Assembly (NCBI GenBank): GCA_020352895.1
Contig: CP070685.1
Span: 2,281,771-2,316,268 of the forward strand
Origin: Phycisphaerales bacterium
GTDB taxonomy: Bacteria > Planctomycetota > Phycisphaerae > UBA1845 > G020352895
Length of the DNA stretch: 34,498 nt
Direction of reading: 5' to 3'
Notes under the pieces: model-generated
Databases searched by the model: none
Seen by the model: the letters and a program-made list of their open reading frames with translations, nothing else
Told to the model about the DNA's origin: nothing
Position numbers and translations under genes: made by a program
Part shown: in pieces, positions 23,393-31,765 of the stretch
Numbering within the stretch: the stretch's first letter is position 1
Layout of the letters: each line of letters opens with the position of its first letter

Positions 23393-24094
23393 TCACAGAC
23401 GGAGGTGGTCCGTCTCCGCTTCTCCGTCTCCTTTCGGTTCCATGGGGACCGACAGACAGCAGTAATCCGCCCCCTTGGCCCGGCACTGTTCCAACTTGAC
23501 CGGTCTGCCCATGAGCTTCTCGTACATCCTTCGATCGGATTCGCAGAACGCGGGGTGCCATGCGGAGAGTTCGTGAGTCAGGCAGTTGTACTGTAGGAGC
23601 TTGTACCTGTTGTTCTCTCGCCTCAACTGGGTGATCTGGCCGCGTTTGTCCAGCTCTTCAGCGACACGGGTCAGCTTTTCTTCAAGAGGCAGGTCCCCGG
23701 CGATCTCGACGAGCTCACGGTAGGTTTCCGTCCGTCGACGATCGACCAGCTTCCTGACCAGTTGGTCGCCGCCGATTTCCTGGGCGGCCACCAACAGGCC
23801 GAGGGCCAGCTCCTTGTATCCCTTGGGGAATGCGTCCTCGCTTTCCGGGCTCAATACGTATTCATGGCCGGGCCGGCCCAGCTTCTGTCTGCGGACACGG
23901 GCGCTGACCAAGGAGGCTTTTTCCAGGACCGAGGTGTGCTGCCTGACGCCCGAAACGGACATGCGTAAGGCCTTGCCCAGTTCCTGAGCCGTCATGGGGC
24001 CGTGACGCCGAAGGAGGTAAAGGATCTTCTCGCGCGTAGTCAGTTTGTCATTCGTCACGGCGCTGCGGTCTCCACCGAGCCTCAGACCCACCAT
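23393..24094 (-). CDS. SufR/DeoR-like winged-helix regulator with C-terminal Cys cluster
   Basis: A 233-residue regulator. The N-terminal winged helix reads TTREKILYLLRRHGPMTAQE, LGKALRMSVSGVRQHTSVLE, then VRRQKLGRPGHEYVLSPE, the pattern of SufR and related DeoR/ArsR-type repressors. The middle is helical (YKELALGLLVAAQEIGGDQL, EEKLTRVAEELDKRGQ). The C-terminus holds Cys171, Cys184, Cys204, Cys212 and Cys213 around QYNCLTHELSAWHPAFC and LMGRPVKLEQCRAKGADYCC. The Cys171-x12-Cys184 spacing fits SufR-type iron-sulfur ligands, so a redox- or Fe-S-sensing role is plausible but not proven. ATG 24094 was taken; GTG 24058 has a better placed GGAG and is a fair alternative. The frame also runs to 24376, through sequence that looks non-coding. 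It is divergent from the agmatinase gene and convergent with the decarboxylase gene. Confidence 0.85.
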   Translation of the reverse strand: MVGLRLGGDRSAVTNDKLTTREKILYLLRRHGPMTAQELGKALRMSVSGVRQHTSVLEKASLVSARVRRQKLGRPGHEYVLSPESEDAFPKGYKELALGLLVAAQEIGGDQLVRKLVDRRRTETYRELVEIAGDLPLEEKLTRVAEELDKRGQITQLRRENNRYKLLQYNCLTHELSAWHPAFCESDRRMYEKLMGRPVKLEQCRAKGADYCCLSVPMEPKGDGEAETDHLRL

Positions 24095-24206
24095 AGGGTA
24101 TTCTAGTACACCCGGCGGCGAAAGCGGAGAGTTGTGAGAATCCGCCCTTCGCGGCCCCGCCGTCGCGGGCCGGCCGCTGTGGTCGTGCGGGGGGGGTCGC
24201 CTCCCG

Positions 24207-24236
24207 TTGACGATGCATCCCCTGTAGGTATACAGG
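24207..24236 (+). promoter_or_regulatory. Promoter with palindromic operator candidate upstream of agmatinase
   Basis: TTGACG (24207-24212) and TATACA (24229-24234), spaced by 16 nt, form a good sigma-70-type promoter (5 of 6 and 4 of 6 matches). A perfect inverted repeat CCTGTA-GGTA-TACAGG (24221-24236) covers the -10, the position of a classical repressor operator. It lies in the 199-nt gap between the divergent regulator and agmatinase genes, so the neighbouring regulator is the obvious candidate to bind it. No second copy was found by eye at the decarboxylase promoter. Confidence 0.6.
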
Positions 24237-24293
24237 TTCCGGCCCGTCGTGTCAGGGGCTGAGCCCACCGGCGGTCCGAAGGAGGCGTTTATC

Positions 24294-25166
24294 GTGACCG
24301 TTGAGCATGAGTGCTTTCTGGCCCTTGACCCGCGGCGGAGCCGGTACGACCGGTCCCGGTTCGCGGTGATCCCCATACCCTATGACGCGACCAGCAGCTA
24401 CTTGGGCGGTGCGCGTCACGGGCCGCGTGCGATCATCGAGGCCAGCGCCCATTTGGAGGACTTCGACGAGGAACTGGAGGGGGAGTTCACGGAGGCCGGG
24501 ATTGCAACGCTTCCGCCGGTTACGGCCGACGCCCGCGGCCCGGAACACATGGTCGAGCGCATCGCCGGGTGCGCGCGTCGTGTGGTCCGCGAGGGCAAGT
24601 TTCCGCTGGGCCTTGGTGGTGAGCACGGCATCACCGCCGGTTTGGTGCGGGCGGTACACAGCCGTCACAGGAAGCTGTCCGTGCTCCAGATCGATGCCCA
24701 CGCGGACCTTCGCGATACGTACCAGGGGTCGCGTTTCTCCCACGCGACGGTGATGCGTCGGGTGCACGAGATGGGGGTCCGGATCGTCGGGGTGGGTCTG
24801 CGCATTTGGTCGAAGGGCGAGGCCGCGTTCATGCGCCGGAACCGGATCGAGCCGGTCACGGCGCGACAGTGCTTCGAGTCCGAGGGCTGGCTTGATGCGG
24901 TCCTCGACCGTCTGGACGAGAAGGTCTACGTGACCGTGGATATCGACGGTATCGACCCGGCGTATGCCCCGGGGACCGGCACGCCCGTGCCCGGGGGCCT
25001 GGACTGGTATCAGGTCACGTCGCTGCTGCGGGCCGTGGCGGCCGAAAAGACTCTGGTCGGGGCTGACATCACGGAGGTCCATCCGCTTGCCGGGCAGGCG
25101 GCCACCGAGTTCCTCGCCGCTCGCCTGGCTTACAAGATCATCTGCTACGCCCAGCATGCCGAGTGA
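24294..25166 (+). CDS. speB: Agmatinase (ureohydrolase family)
   Basis: Agmatinase hydrolyses agmatine to putrescine and urea at a binuclear manganese site. The 290-residue product has all ligand motifs: GLGGEHGITAGLVRA (His111), QIDAHADLRD (Asp134, His136, Asp138) and TVDIDGIDPAYAPGTGTPVP (Asp216, Asp218), plus the N-terminal PYDATSSYLGGARHGPRAII block and the terminal VGADITEVHPLAGQAATEFL. The frame is open from 24249, but the GTG at 24294 has a near-perfect AAGGAGG eight nt upstream and was chosen. Substrate assignment (agmatine rather than arginine or guanidinobutyrate) rests mainly on the nearby arginine decarboxylase gene. Its promoter and operator candidate lie 58-87 nt upstream. Confidence 0.94.
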   Translation: MTVEHECFLALDPRRSRYDRSRFAVIPIPYDATSSYLGGARHGPRAIIEASAHLEDFDEELEGEFTEAGIATLPPVTADARGPEHMVERIAGCARRVVREGKFPLGLGGEHGITAGLVRAVHSRHRKLSVLQIDAHADLRDTYQGSRFSHATVMRRVHEMGVRIVGVGLRIWSKGEAAFMRRNRIEPVTARQCFESEGWLDAVLDRLDEKVYVTVDIDGIDPAYAPGTGTPVPGGLDWYQVTSLLRAVAAEKTLVGADITEVHPLAGQAATEFLAARLAYKIICYAQHAE

Positions 25167-25318
25167 TGACGCGCCGCACCACCGGAGCTCTTGCCCTTCG
25201 CAGCGCGAGGATAGCCCTTCGGTGCGGGCCGGTTGTGCCCGCCCGCCGGGCCCTGATACACTTGCGCCGTTGCTGCGTTCTCCCTGGGGGCCAGGGGGCC
25301 CTGGGAAGGTGAACCCGA

Positions 25319-26209
25319 GTGCCGGCCGGAGCCGCCGAGCCGGCCATGGCCCTGAAGATCTTGGATGCACTCATGCCCTTGGGGGTCCTTGAGAGAATCG
25401 TCTTGCCGACGGCGGCCTGGACGCAGTTCCCGTCTGCGGGGCCCGACGAGATGCCGGGTCTGGTTCTCATCGTCACCCTCGCGTTTGCCGCCGTCGTGCT
25501 GCTTCAGGGAAGTCTTTACCGCCGGCGACGGGAGCGGGCCTGGCCCGATCACCTGGAGTACTTGCAGGCGGGTTTCAAGCCCTGGTGGCCGCTGCGCCCG
25601 CTGGGAGTCTTGGTCGGCCTTGTCGTGCTTGGGGTTGGGATCGGAGGGATGGACCGATGGACGACCGTGGTCAGCGCCGTTGCGCTGGGGGCATCACTGC
25701 TCGTTCTGGCCCATCGGCGCTGGAGCGAGCCGCTGGCCTACCTGGGATTGGCCCTCATCACTCTGATGGTATGCGCCGCCCTGGCCACGATCGCGGGCTT
25801 CTTCACGGAGCTCGGCTGGGCACGGCCGCTGTTGTGGAGTTGCGTTCTCAGCGGCATGGCCGTGATGACTTTCATGTGGCTCTGGCTGCCCCCGTTCTGG
25901 TCTCAGCAGTTGTATGAGGGTCAGGCCTGGACCACCACCGGCCGGCTTATTGTCCCGGCCCGACGAGTAGGTTATGTCGTGGCCGTGATCGGCCTGATCG
26001 TCGCGGTCCGTATGGCCGTGTGGCCCAGATGGCCGTCTGCCGGAGCGGAGGACGGCATGGAGTCCGGCGGTTGGCTCGGAGGCGGGGCCATCGTCGTGCT
26101 CTTGCTGGCACTCGTGAATCGCGCCAAGGCCGCGCGGAGCATCGGCCTGGGCGTTCTGGCGACGCTGGCGGTCATGACGGGGGGCATTTATTGCTGGCTT
26201 CGCGTGTAG
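25319..26209 (+). CDS. Multi-pass membrane protein of unknown function
   Basis: A 296-residue protein with about seven or eight hydrophobic segments, including PGLVLIVTLAFAAVVLLQGS, LGVLVGLVVLGVGIGG, VVSAVALGASLLVLAH, LAYLGLALITLMVCAALATI, VGYVVAVIGLIVAVRMAVWP, WLGGGAIVVLLLALVNRA and IGLGVLATLAVMTGGIYCWL. I do not recognise a family. The basic loops (YRRRRERAW, HRRWSEP, NRAKAARS) may mark cytoplasmic sides. The start is GTG 25319, supported by GGGAAGG about nine nt upstream; ATG 25346 is in frame and possible. It follows agmatinase after 152 nt and precedes dtd by 52 nt on the same strand. A link to polyamine transport could be imagined from position but has no sequence support. Confidence 0.72.
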   Translation: MPAGAAEPAMALKILDALMPLGVLERIVLPTAAWTQFPSAGPDEMPGLVLIVTLAFAAVVLLQGSLYRRRRERAWPDHLEYLQAGFKPWWPLRPLGVLVGLVVLGVGIGGMDRWTTVVSAVALGASLLVLAHRRWSEPLAYLGLALITLMVCAALATIAGFFTELGWARPLLWSCVLSGMAVMTFMWLWLPPFWSQQLYEGQAWTTTGRLIVPARRVGYVVAVIGLIVAVRMAVWPRWPSAGAEDGMESGGWLGGGAIVVLLLALVNRAKAARSIGLGVLATLAVMTGGIYCWLRV

Positions 26210-26261
26210 GGTCGTCGGCCTGTGCCTGGAGACGGGCGAGTCATCCCGGAGTGAACCGGTC

Positions 26262-26711
26262 ATGAGGGCGGTCGTACAGCGGGTATCCGGGGCCTCGGTG
26301 GAGGTGCGGGGCGAGACCGTCGGCCGAGTCGACGCTGGGCTGCTGGTCTATCTGGGGGTTGCTCGGGAGGATCAGGAGGCAGACGCCCGGTTCCTGGCCG
26401 AGAAGGTTGCCGGGCTGCGTGTGTTTGACGACCAGAGGGGGGTGATGAATCTGCCGCTGGAACAGGTGGGTGGGGGGGTGCTGGTGGTCAGCGCCTTCAC
26501 CACGCAGGGAGACGCCCGCCGGGGGCGCCGTCCCAGCTATGCGGGTGCCGCGCCGCCCGAGGCGGCCGAGCTGCTGTACGATGTGTTCTGCGGGGAGTTG
26601 GCCCGCAAGGGGCTTGAGGTAGTGCGGGGTCGGTTCCGGAGCGAGATGCAGGTGTCCTCGATCAATGACGGCCCGGTTTGTATTCTGCTGGATTCCAAGA
26701 AGGTGTTCTGA
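26262..26711 (+). CDS. dtd: D-aminoacyl-tRNA deacylase
   Basis: DTD removes D-amino acids (and glycine from tRNA-Ala) wrongly attached to tRNA. It is a cytoplasmic dimer acting as translation quality control. The 149-residue product starts with the signature MRAVVQRVSGASVEVRGE and continues with GLLVYLGVAREDQEADARFL, KVAGLRVFDDQRGVMNLPLE and the catalytic-pocket block VVSAFTTQGDARRGRRPSYA. The C-terminal NDGPVCILLDSKK keeps the conserved Gly-Pro that forms the chirality-checking cis-proline motif, although the usual GPVT reads GPVC here. Likewise SQFTL is SAFTT. The length is standard. It starts 52 nt after the membrane protein gene and may be in the same operon. Confidence 0.93.
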   Translation: MRAVVQRVSGASVEVRGETVGRVDAGLLVYLGVAREDQEADARFLAEKVAGLRVFDDQRGVMNLPLEQVGGGVLVVSAFTTQGDARRGRRPSYAGAAPPEAAELLYDVFCGELARKGLEVVRGRFRSEMQVSSINDGPVCILLDSKKVF

Positions 26712-26750
26712 AGGCGGCGCTGTATCGGCGACGCGGAGCGTAGGTGAACC

Positions 26751-28496
26751 ATGCACGGCAGAGTGACTGCTTGTACCGCCATGATAGTGTGGGCCGTCCT
26801 GGCTGTGGGCGAGGCTCGGTCTGAACTGACCAGTGACGAATTGCTCCTGATCTATAACGCCAACAGTACGGACTCAAAGGAACTGGCGGAGTACTATGCC
26901 GAGCGGCGCGCCGTGCCTCGTCAGAACCTAATCGGCCTGGACCTGCCTTTGACCGAGGATATCAGTCGAGTCGATTATGACGAGAAGATCGTGTGGCCGT
27001 TGCGGCGCTATCTTTGGGACAAGGACCTGGCCGCGAAGGTGCGTTGCCTGGTCACGTTCTACGACGTGCCGCTCCGCGTGGGGCCCCGCGTGCTCACCGA
27101 GGCGGAGCAGGCGCGCGTTTCCTGGATGAAGGTGAAGCACAGGAGATATCTGGCCGAGCTGCACGGGGCGATCAACGGTCTGCACGCCCTGGTCGAAGGC
27201 ATCGATCCTGAGCAGAAGGCCCACGTCGAGCGTGAGCAGGATGCCGAGGACGAGCTGCGCATGGCGTTCTACTACTACCGCAAGCACCTGGCCACGCGCG
27301 TGGCCTATATGAAGGACGAGAAGGAGGCCGATGCGATTCGCGTGAAGTTCATGCCGCTGGCCGTCGTCATGGACGGTCTGGACGGCGCCGAAGGGCATCT
27401 CAACGTGACGCCGGAGCTGCTCAGCAAGGCCGCTACCGATCGTCTGGCTGAGCTGCGTGAGGCCGCCTCCGGCTCGGGCGAGCGTGCCCCGATCCCTCCG
27501 GCCGAGAACTGCATGAGCGACGACTATCCTGAGGCCATAAGGGAGCTGGCCAAATGGAAAGGATTGGCGGCGGCCTATGGTCGCCTGGACCGCGACTTGA
27601 AGACCATGGACTTCCGGCGGAGCGACGCCGCGGTGGACAGCGAGTTGGCCCTGCTTTGGTGGCGTCCATACAAACTGATCTACCAGATCGCCAACTGGCT
27701 GAGCTGTCGGGCCAATCTCAACGCCACGGATCAGAACGAGATGGTGCGCAAAGTGCTCGGCGAGGTGACGCTGATGCACTGCCGACTGGACGGCCCTTCG
27801 CCTCAGGTGGTTCGACGCATGATCGACGACGCCATCGAGGTGGAGCAGCGAGGCTTGAGTGGCACCGTATACGTCGATCTCGATCCGACCCGCAACACGA
27901 GAGAGCTCACCTGGCAGGTACGGGCTCTCCAATGGTTCATCGAGTTGGTGGGCACGAAGACCGCATTTCAGGTTGTGGTGGACGACACGCCTGAACTGTT
28001 CCGGCCGGGCGGCTGTCCGAATACGGCCATGTATTGCGGCTGGTATAGCCTGATGGAGTATGTGAACGCCTTCGAGTTTGTGCCTGGTGCCGTGGCGTAT
28101 CACATCGCCAGCGGGGAGGCGATTTCCCTGAGAGACCCTACGGCCACGTATTGGTGCAAGGAGATTCTCAACGACGGTGCGGCCGCCACGCTGGGGGCCG
28201 TGATGGAGCCGTTTCTACGGGGCATCCCGCGTCCCGACGAGTTCTTCGGCCTTTTGATGACCGGGGAGTTCACGCTGGCCGAGACCTTCGCCCTGGCCAA
28301 TCCGTGGGTTTCCTGGAGGGTGATCGTGTTGGGTGATCCTCTCTACAACCCGTTCAAGACCTGTCCCCAAGTGGTCGTTGAGGACGTTTTGACTCCTTCG
28401 ATGCTTCCGCTGGACTACAGTGCCGAGCGGTTCCGCGCGCTGCCCAAGGGACCGGAGGACCTCGTTCCGCGGGGGACGAGGCCGGTGCCCCAGTAG
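26751..28496 (+). CDS. TIGR03790-family secreted protein with a helical insertion
   Basis: TIGR03790 is an uncharacterised family found in planctomycetes, verrucomicrobia and some others. The 581-residue product has a signal peptide (MIVWAVLAVGEARS) and the family landmarks: ELLLIYNANSTDSKELAEYY with AERRAVPRQNLIGLDLP, VRCLVTFYDVPLRVGP, AAVDSELALLWWRPYK, and the C-terminal MEPFLRGIPRPDEFFGLLMT with WRVIVLGDPLYNPF. Between the second and third landmarks (about residues 115-290) lies a long, charged, mainly helical stretch that appears to be an insertion and explains the large size. The predicted N-terminus is set by ATG 26751, 39 nt after dtd; the SD is weak. It ends 13 nt before the convergent ABC-F gene. 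Function is unknown. Confidence 0.86.
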   Translation: MHGRVTACTAMIVWAVLAVGEARSELTSDELLLIYNANSTDSKELAEYYAERRAVPRQNLIGLDLPLTEDISRVDYDEKIVWPLRRYLWDKDLAAKVRCLVTFYDVPLRVGPRVLTEAEQARVSWMKVKHRRYLAELHGAINGLHALVEGIDPEQKAHVEREQDAEDELRMAFYYYRKHLATRVAYMKDEKEADAIRVKFMPLAVVMDGLDGAEGHLNVTPELLSKAATDRLAELREAASGSGERAPIPPAENCMSDDYPEAIRELAKWKGLAAAYGRLDRDLKTMDFRRSDAAVDSELALLWWRPYKLIYQIANWLSCRANLNATDQNEMVRKVLGEVTLMHCRLDGPSPQVVRRMIDDAIEVEQRGLSGTVYVDLDPTRNTRELTWQVRALQWFIELVGTKTAFQVVVDDTPELFRPGGCPNTAMYCGWYSLMEYVNAFEFVPGAVAYHIASGEAISLRDPTATYWCKEILNDGAAATLGAVMEPFLRGIPRPDEFFGLLMTGEFTLAETFALANPWVSWRVIVLGDPLYNPFKTCPQVVVEDVLTPSMLPLDYSAERFRALPKGPEDLVPRGTRPVPQ

Positions 28497-28509
28497 GCCC
28501 GGGATCGCC

Positions 28510-30438
28510 TCAGCCCATCTGCTCGACGCGCTCCAGCCACACCGCGGTGACGGCCTCGACGTCTGCTCGCACGGCGTCGTACTCTTCGCGGAGCTTCGCG
28601 GCCCGCTGGTGATCCTGATACAGGTCGGGACTGGCGAAGGCCTCTTCGATCTCGTCCACCCGCCGCTGCTTCTGTTCGATCAGCTCCTCGATTTGCCTGA
28701 GGGACATGGAGGCGTACGGGTCGGCTGGCGCCTTGCCGGCAGCGGGGCGTTTGCGTGGCGGCTTGCGGACCGGCCCCCGAGTTGGCTGCGCGGCCTCTTT
28801 GGCGGCCGCGGCCTGCCGGGCTTCGGCCTCCCGCCTCGCCGCGTAGAAGGAGTAGTTCCCGGGGTAGTCCTCGTACCGACCGCGCTCCAGGACGATCAGC
28901 CGCTTAACCACGCGATCGAGGAAATAGCGGTCGTGGCTGACCACCAGCACACCGCCGTCGAACTCGGTGAGGGCCCTTTCCAGGGCCTCGCGACCGGGAA
29001 TGTCCAGATGGTTGGTCGGCTCGTCGAGAATGAGCACGTGCGGCCGAGCCCAGACCTGCCGGGCCAGCATGACACGGCTCTGCTCTCCGCCGGAGAGACT
29101 CCCGACTTTCTTGAACACGTCGTCGCCGAAGAAGAGAAAGCCCGCCAGGAAATTACGCACGCGCTGCTCGTCGTCGGCGCTGCGCTGGGGCATGATCTCG
29201 TCGATGACCGTGTTGTCCAGGTTGAGCGTGGTCTGTTCCTGGTCGTAGTAGCCGACCCGCAGGCTCTCGTAGAGCCGGACGACGCCCTGGTCGGGAGTGA
29301 CCTGCCCCAGGGCCATCTTCAGCAGGGTGGTCTTGCCCACGCCGTTGTCGCCCAGGATGCCGACCTTTTCGCCGCGCCGCATCTCGAAGTCGAAGCCTTC
29401 GAAAAGAACCACGTCGCCGAATCGCTTGTGAACGTTCTCGCAGCGCAGGACCATGTCGCCGCCGCGTGAGGCTGACTTGAAGTCGAGGGCCAGGTCGGGA
29501 GCCGAACCGGTCGGCTTGTCCAGCAGTCCTCCCTCGCGTTCCATGCGCTCCAGGCGGGTGCGCCGGCCCTTGGCCGTGCTGCCGCGCTTGGTGGCGATGA
29601 TGCTCTCGATGAAGCGCTTCTCTTTGGCGACGTGGGCCTGCTGCTTGTCGTAGGCTCGTTGGGCCGTCAGGCGTGCCAGGCTCCTGGCTTGCGTATACTC
29701 GGCGTAGCCGCAGCCCCAGACGGTCAGTTGTCGGTTCTCCACCTCGATGATCTTGCTGACCACTCGGCTCAGCAGATATCGGTCGTGCGACACGATGATG
29801 GCACACCCTTTGTAGTCCAGCAGCCACTTCTCCAGCCAGCTCGACGCGGGGATGTCGAGATGGTTGGTCGGCTCGTCCAGCAGCAGCAGGTCGGCCTCGT
29901 TGCGCAGCAGTCTGGCCAGGGCCAGACGGCACTTCTGCCCGCCGGAAAGCGTCGAGACCGGCGTGGCGTAATCCGCCGGCCGAAAGCCGAGGCCGCCCAG
30001 GACTTCTCCGATCTGGACCTCGTAGTCGTATCCTCCCGCGGTCTCGAAGCGGGCCTGCAGTCGGTCGTACTGGTCCATCAGCCTCCGCTGCTCGTCGGGG
30101 TCGGCGTGTTGGGCGATGCGCTCGGAGAGTTCGGCGAGATGGGCCTCCATCGTGGTAACCTCATCCAGAGCGCCGCGGGCCTCGGCGAGCAGCGTCTGCG
30201 TGCTGTCCAGTTGGGGCTGCTGTGGCAGGTAGCCGATGCGCAGGCCGCGGGAGCGCGACACCTCGCCGATGTCTGGCTTGATCTGGCCGATCATCAGACG
30301 GAACACGGTGGTCTTGCCTGCGCCGTTCGCGCCGACCAGCCCGACCTTCTCGCCCGGGTGCACCACGAGGTTGACCCTGTCGAGCACGGTCAGTGGCCCG
30401 AACGCCTTGGTCAGGTTCTCAAGCGTCAGCAGTGCCAT
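28510..30438 (-). CDS. ABC-F family ATPase (ribosome-associated, Uup/YheS-like)
   Basis: ABC-F proteins have two ATPase domains and no membrane part; most act on the ribosome to rescue stalled elongation or give resistance. The 642-residue product has Walker A GLVGANGAGKTT (about 34-45), signature LSGGQKCRLALARLL and Walker B DLLLLDEPTNHLDIP in domain 1. The inter-domain linker (KQQAHVAKEKRFIESIIATK, GSTAKGRRTRLERMER) is followed by GILGDNGVGKTTLLKMALGQ, LSGGEQSRVMLARQVW and LILDEPTNHLDIPGREALER in domain 2. The C-terminus carries a basic linker and a coiled coil (RRVDEIEEAFASPDLYQDHQ, EEYDAVRADVEAVTAV), as in Uup-type members. ATG 30438 gives the family N-terminus (MALLTLENLTKAFG); the frame runs on to 30507. 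The subfamily is uncertain; the overall class is not. Confidence 0.94.
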   Translation of the reverse strand: MALLTLENLTKAFGPLTVLDRVNLVVHPGEKVGLVGANGAGKTTVFRLMIGQIKPDIGEVSRSRGLRIGYLPQQPQLDSTQTLLAEARGALDEVTTMEAHLAELSERIAQHADPDEQRRLMDQYDRLQARFETAGGYDYEVQIGEVLGGLGFRPADYATPVSTLSGGQKCRLALARLLRNEADLLLLDEPTNHLDIPASSWLEKWLLDYKGCAIIVSHDRYLLSRVVSKIIEVENRQLTVWGCGYAEYTQARSLARLTAQRAYDKQQAHVAKEKRFIESIIATKRGSTAKGRRTRLERMEREGGLLDKPTGSAPDLALDFKSASRGGDMVLRCENVHKRFGDVVLFEGFDFEMRRGEKVGILGDNGVGKTTLLKMALGQVTPDQGVVRLYESLRVGYYDQEQTTLNLDNTVIDEIMPQRSADDEQRVRNFLAGFLFFGDDVFKKVGSLSGGEQSRVMLARQVWARPHVLILDEPTNHLDIPGREALERALTEFDGGVLVVSHDRYFLDRVVKRLIVLERGRYEDYPGNYSFYAARREAEARQAAAAKEAAQPTRGPVRKPPRKRPAAGKAPADPYASMSLRQIEELIEQKQRRVDEIEEAFASPDLYQDHQRAAKLREEYDAVRADVEAVTAVWLERVEQMG

Positions 30439-30511
30439 GAGCCCTGTGCAACCTGCCGTCTGTTCGCCCTTCGCACGCGATGCGTACCTCTGGGCAACTC
30501 GCACCATCCGA

Positions 30512-30541
30512 TTAATAGCATAGCTCGCCTTTCCGTGGCAA
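30512..30541 (-). promoter_or_regulatory. Candidate promoter of the ABC-F gene
   Basis: On the - strand, TTGCCA (30541-30536) and TATTAA (30517-30512) are spaced by 18 nt, with the -10 about 75 nt before the ATG at 30438. Matches to the sigma-70 consensus are 5 of 6 and 4 of 6. It lies in a locally AT-richer spot of otherwise GC-rich DNA. Confidence 0.4.
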
Positions 30542-30897
30542 CCAAAGGAGCCGGGAGGGACAAAGCCACGAAGCCACGCAGCGACGGAGGCTGGAGGCAG
30601 CAGACGCCAGGGGGGTCGGGGCTAAGGATTGGCGGGCTGAGCCTTGCCAGTGTGCGTGAGTTGCGAAGGCATGTCTCGGGCATCTTTGCGCGAGCAAGAG
30701 AAGCCGACGGTCCATAGCGGAGATGACAAGAGCGGGACATGGCAACAGCGCGTTTTCTCTGCTCAGTATGCGGTGAATAGGAAGGGGGATGCTGGGAGGC
30801 ATACACTGCGTCGGGCGGCGATGCCTCGCGAAACGGAACCGGCCGTGTTTGTTTACCATGCGCGTTCGGCCCGGTACCCGCTTCGCCTTTGGCGGGC
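30542..30897. other. Intergenic region between ABC-F and PEP-CTERM genes
   Basis: About 356 nt without a convincing gene. It contains a short imperfect direct repeat, AAAGCCACG-AAGCCACG-CAGCGACGG, at about 30564-30590. A weak stem (GCCCGC with GCGGG, roughly 30878-30897) just beyond the PEP-CTERM stop has no T-run. Open frames crossing it lack SD sites and recognisable domains. Confidence 0.4.
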
Positions 30898-31683
30898 TTA
30901 TCTCCGGCGAAGCAGAACCAGACCCGCTGCCAGCAGGATCAACGACGCCGGCTCGGGCAGGACGGCGAAGGTGAACGAGTCGCCGTAGATATCCTCCGGG
31001 GCGAAGGCTTCATACCAATTCATCCCCTGATCCTGGCTCAGGTCGACATCGGGACGAATGACATTGGCAAAACCGGGGAGCAGTTCGACGCTGTAGATCC
31101 CCGGCGTAACAGGGTAATTGAACAGGCCTTCCGCAAGAAGCCAGGCCCCGCCGGCTGGCCGTTGGCCGATACCCATGCCGGCCAGAGCCTGGGGTTGCAA
31201 ACCCGGGCTGTCTGAATCAACGTCCGCAGTCCACCAAAGCGGGAGCACCCCTCCTACGTCGAGCAAGTCATCCCCATCGGGGAGCCCTACAAAGAGAGCG
31301 AAATCGGCTTCGAACCCGTATCCGCCAACAAAACCTACTTCTGGGCCATAGCGGTCCACGTACCGTGGCATTTGCACGATCGCGGGGCCATAGAGCCCGG
31401 TCTCGCCGGTGAAGGCAGCCTGAGAAACGGGGGCAGCGATGCCCGTATCGGTGTACAAGTCCCAGCTCACGCCCCAAAGCCCCTGAGAATCGTAGCCGTC
31501 CGCTTCCGCGTCAACGATCTCGACGGAGACGAAGTAGGGGATTTGTCCCCCGACGCCGGGGGGAAAGGGTCCGGTTGACTCCGGGTGCAGTCTAACGTGG
31601 AGCTCGTCGGCCAGGAGGGGCGAGCTGACGCTCCACAGCGCCGTGAGAACGAGGCACACCAAAGAGTAACGAACCCTGAACAC
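30898..31683 (-). CDS. Secreted PEP-CTERM sorting-domain protein
   Basis: A 261-residue exported protein with an N-terminal signal peptide (YSLVCLVLTALWSVSSPLLA then DELHV) and a C-terminal PEP-CTERM tripartite tail: the PEP motif (LPEPASLILLAAGLVLLRRR), one membrane segment and a terminal Arg cluster. Such tails are recognised by exosortase and link proteins to surface or matrix polysaccharide. The body is an Asp/Gly-rich, probably beta-rich domain (PYFVSVEIVDAEADGYDSQG, YGFEADFALFVGLPDGDDLL, TPGIYSVELLPGFANVI), with no family recognised. The open frame begins at a TTG (31710), but the GTG at 31683 has GGAGGGG six nt upstream and gives a clean signal peptide, so it is preferred. A strong promoter lies upstream. 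No exosortase gene is in the window. Confidence 0.88.
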   Translation of the reverse strand: MFRVRYSLVCLVLTALWSVSSPLLADELHVRLHPESTGPFPPGVGGQIPYFVSVEIVDAEADGYDSQGLWGVSWDLYTDTGIAAPVSQAAFTGETGLYGPAIVQMPRYVDRYGPEVGFVGGYGFEADFALFVGLPDGDDLLDVGGVLPLWWTADVDSDSPGLQPQALAGMGIGQRPAGGAWLLAEGLFNYPVTPGIYSVELLPGFANVIRPDVDLSQDQGMNWYEAFAPEDIYGDSFTFAVLPEPASLILLAAGLVLLRRR

Positions 31684-31736
31684 GAGCCACCCCTCCACCA
31701 ATTGCAGCAAAGACGTGGAGATACAGGAGCTGCACT

Positions 31737-31765
31737 AGAATATCACGCGCCCGACATGCTGTCAA
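31737..31765 (-). promoter_or_regulatory. Promoter of the PEP-CTERM gene
   Basis: On the - strand a perfect TTGACA (31765-31760) and TATTCT (31742-31737) are separated by exactly 17 nt, about 55 nt before the GTG start at 31683. This is the best sigma-70-type match in the window. Confidence 0.7.

Noticed and set aside
29632-30717. 361-residue + strand open frame opposite the ABC-F gene
   Set aside because: A shadow of the ABC-F ATPase, whose motifs are complete on the - strand.
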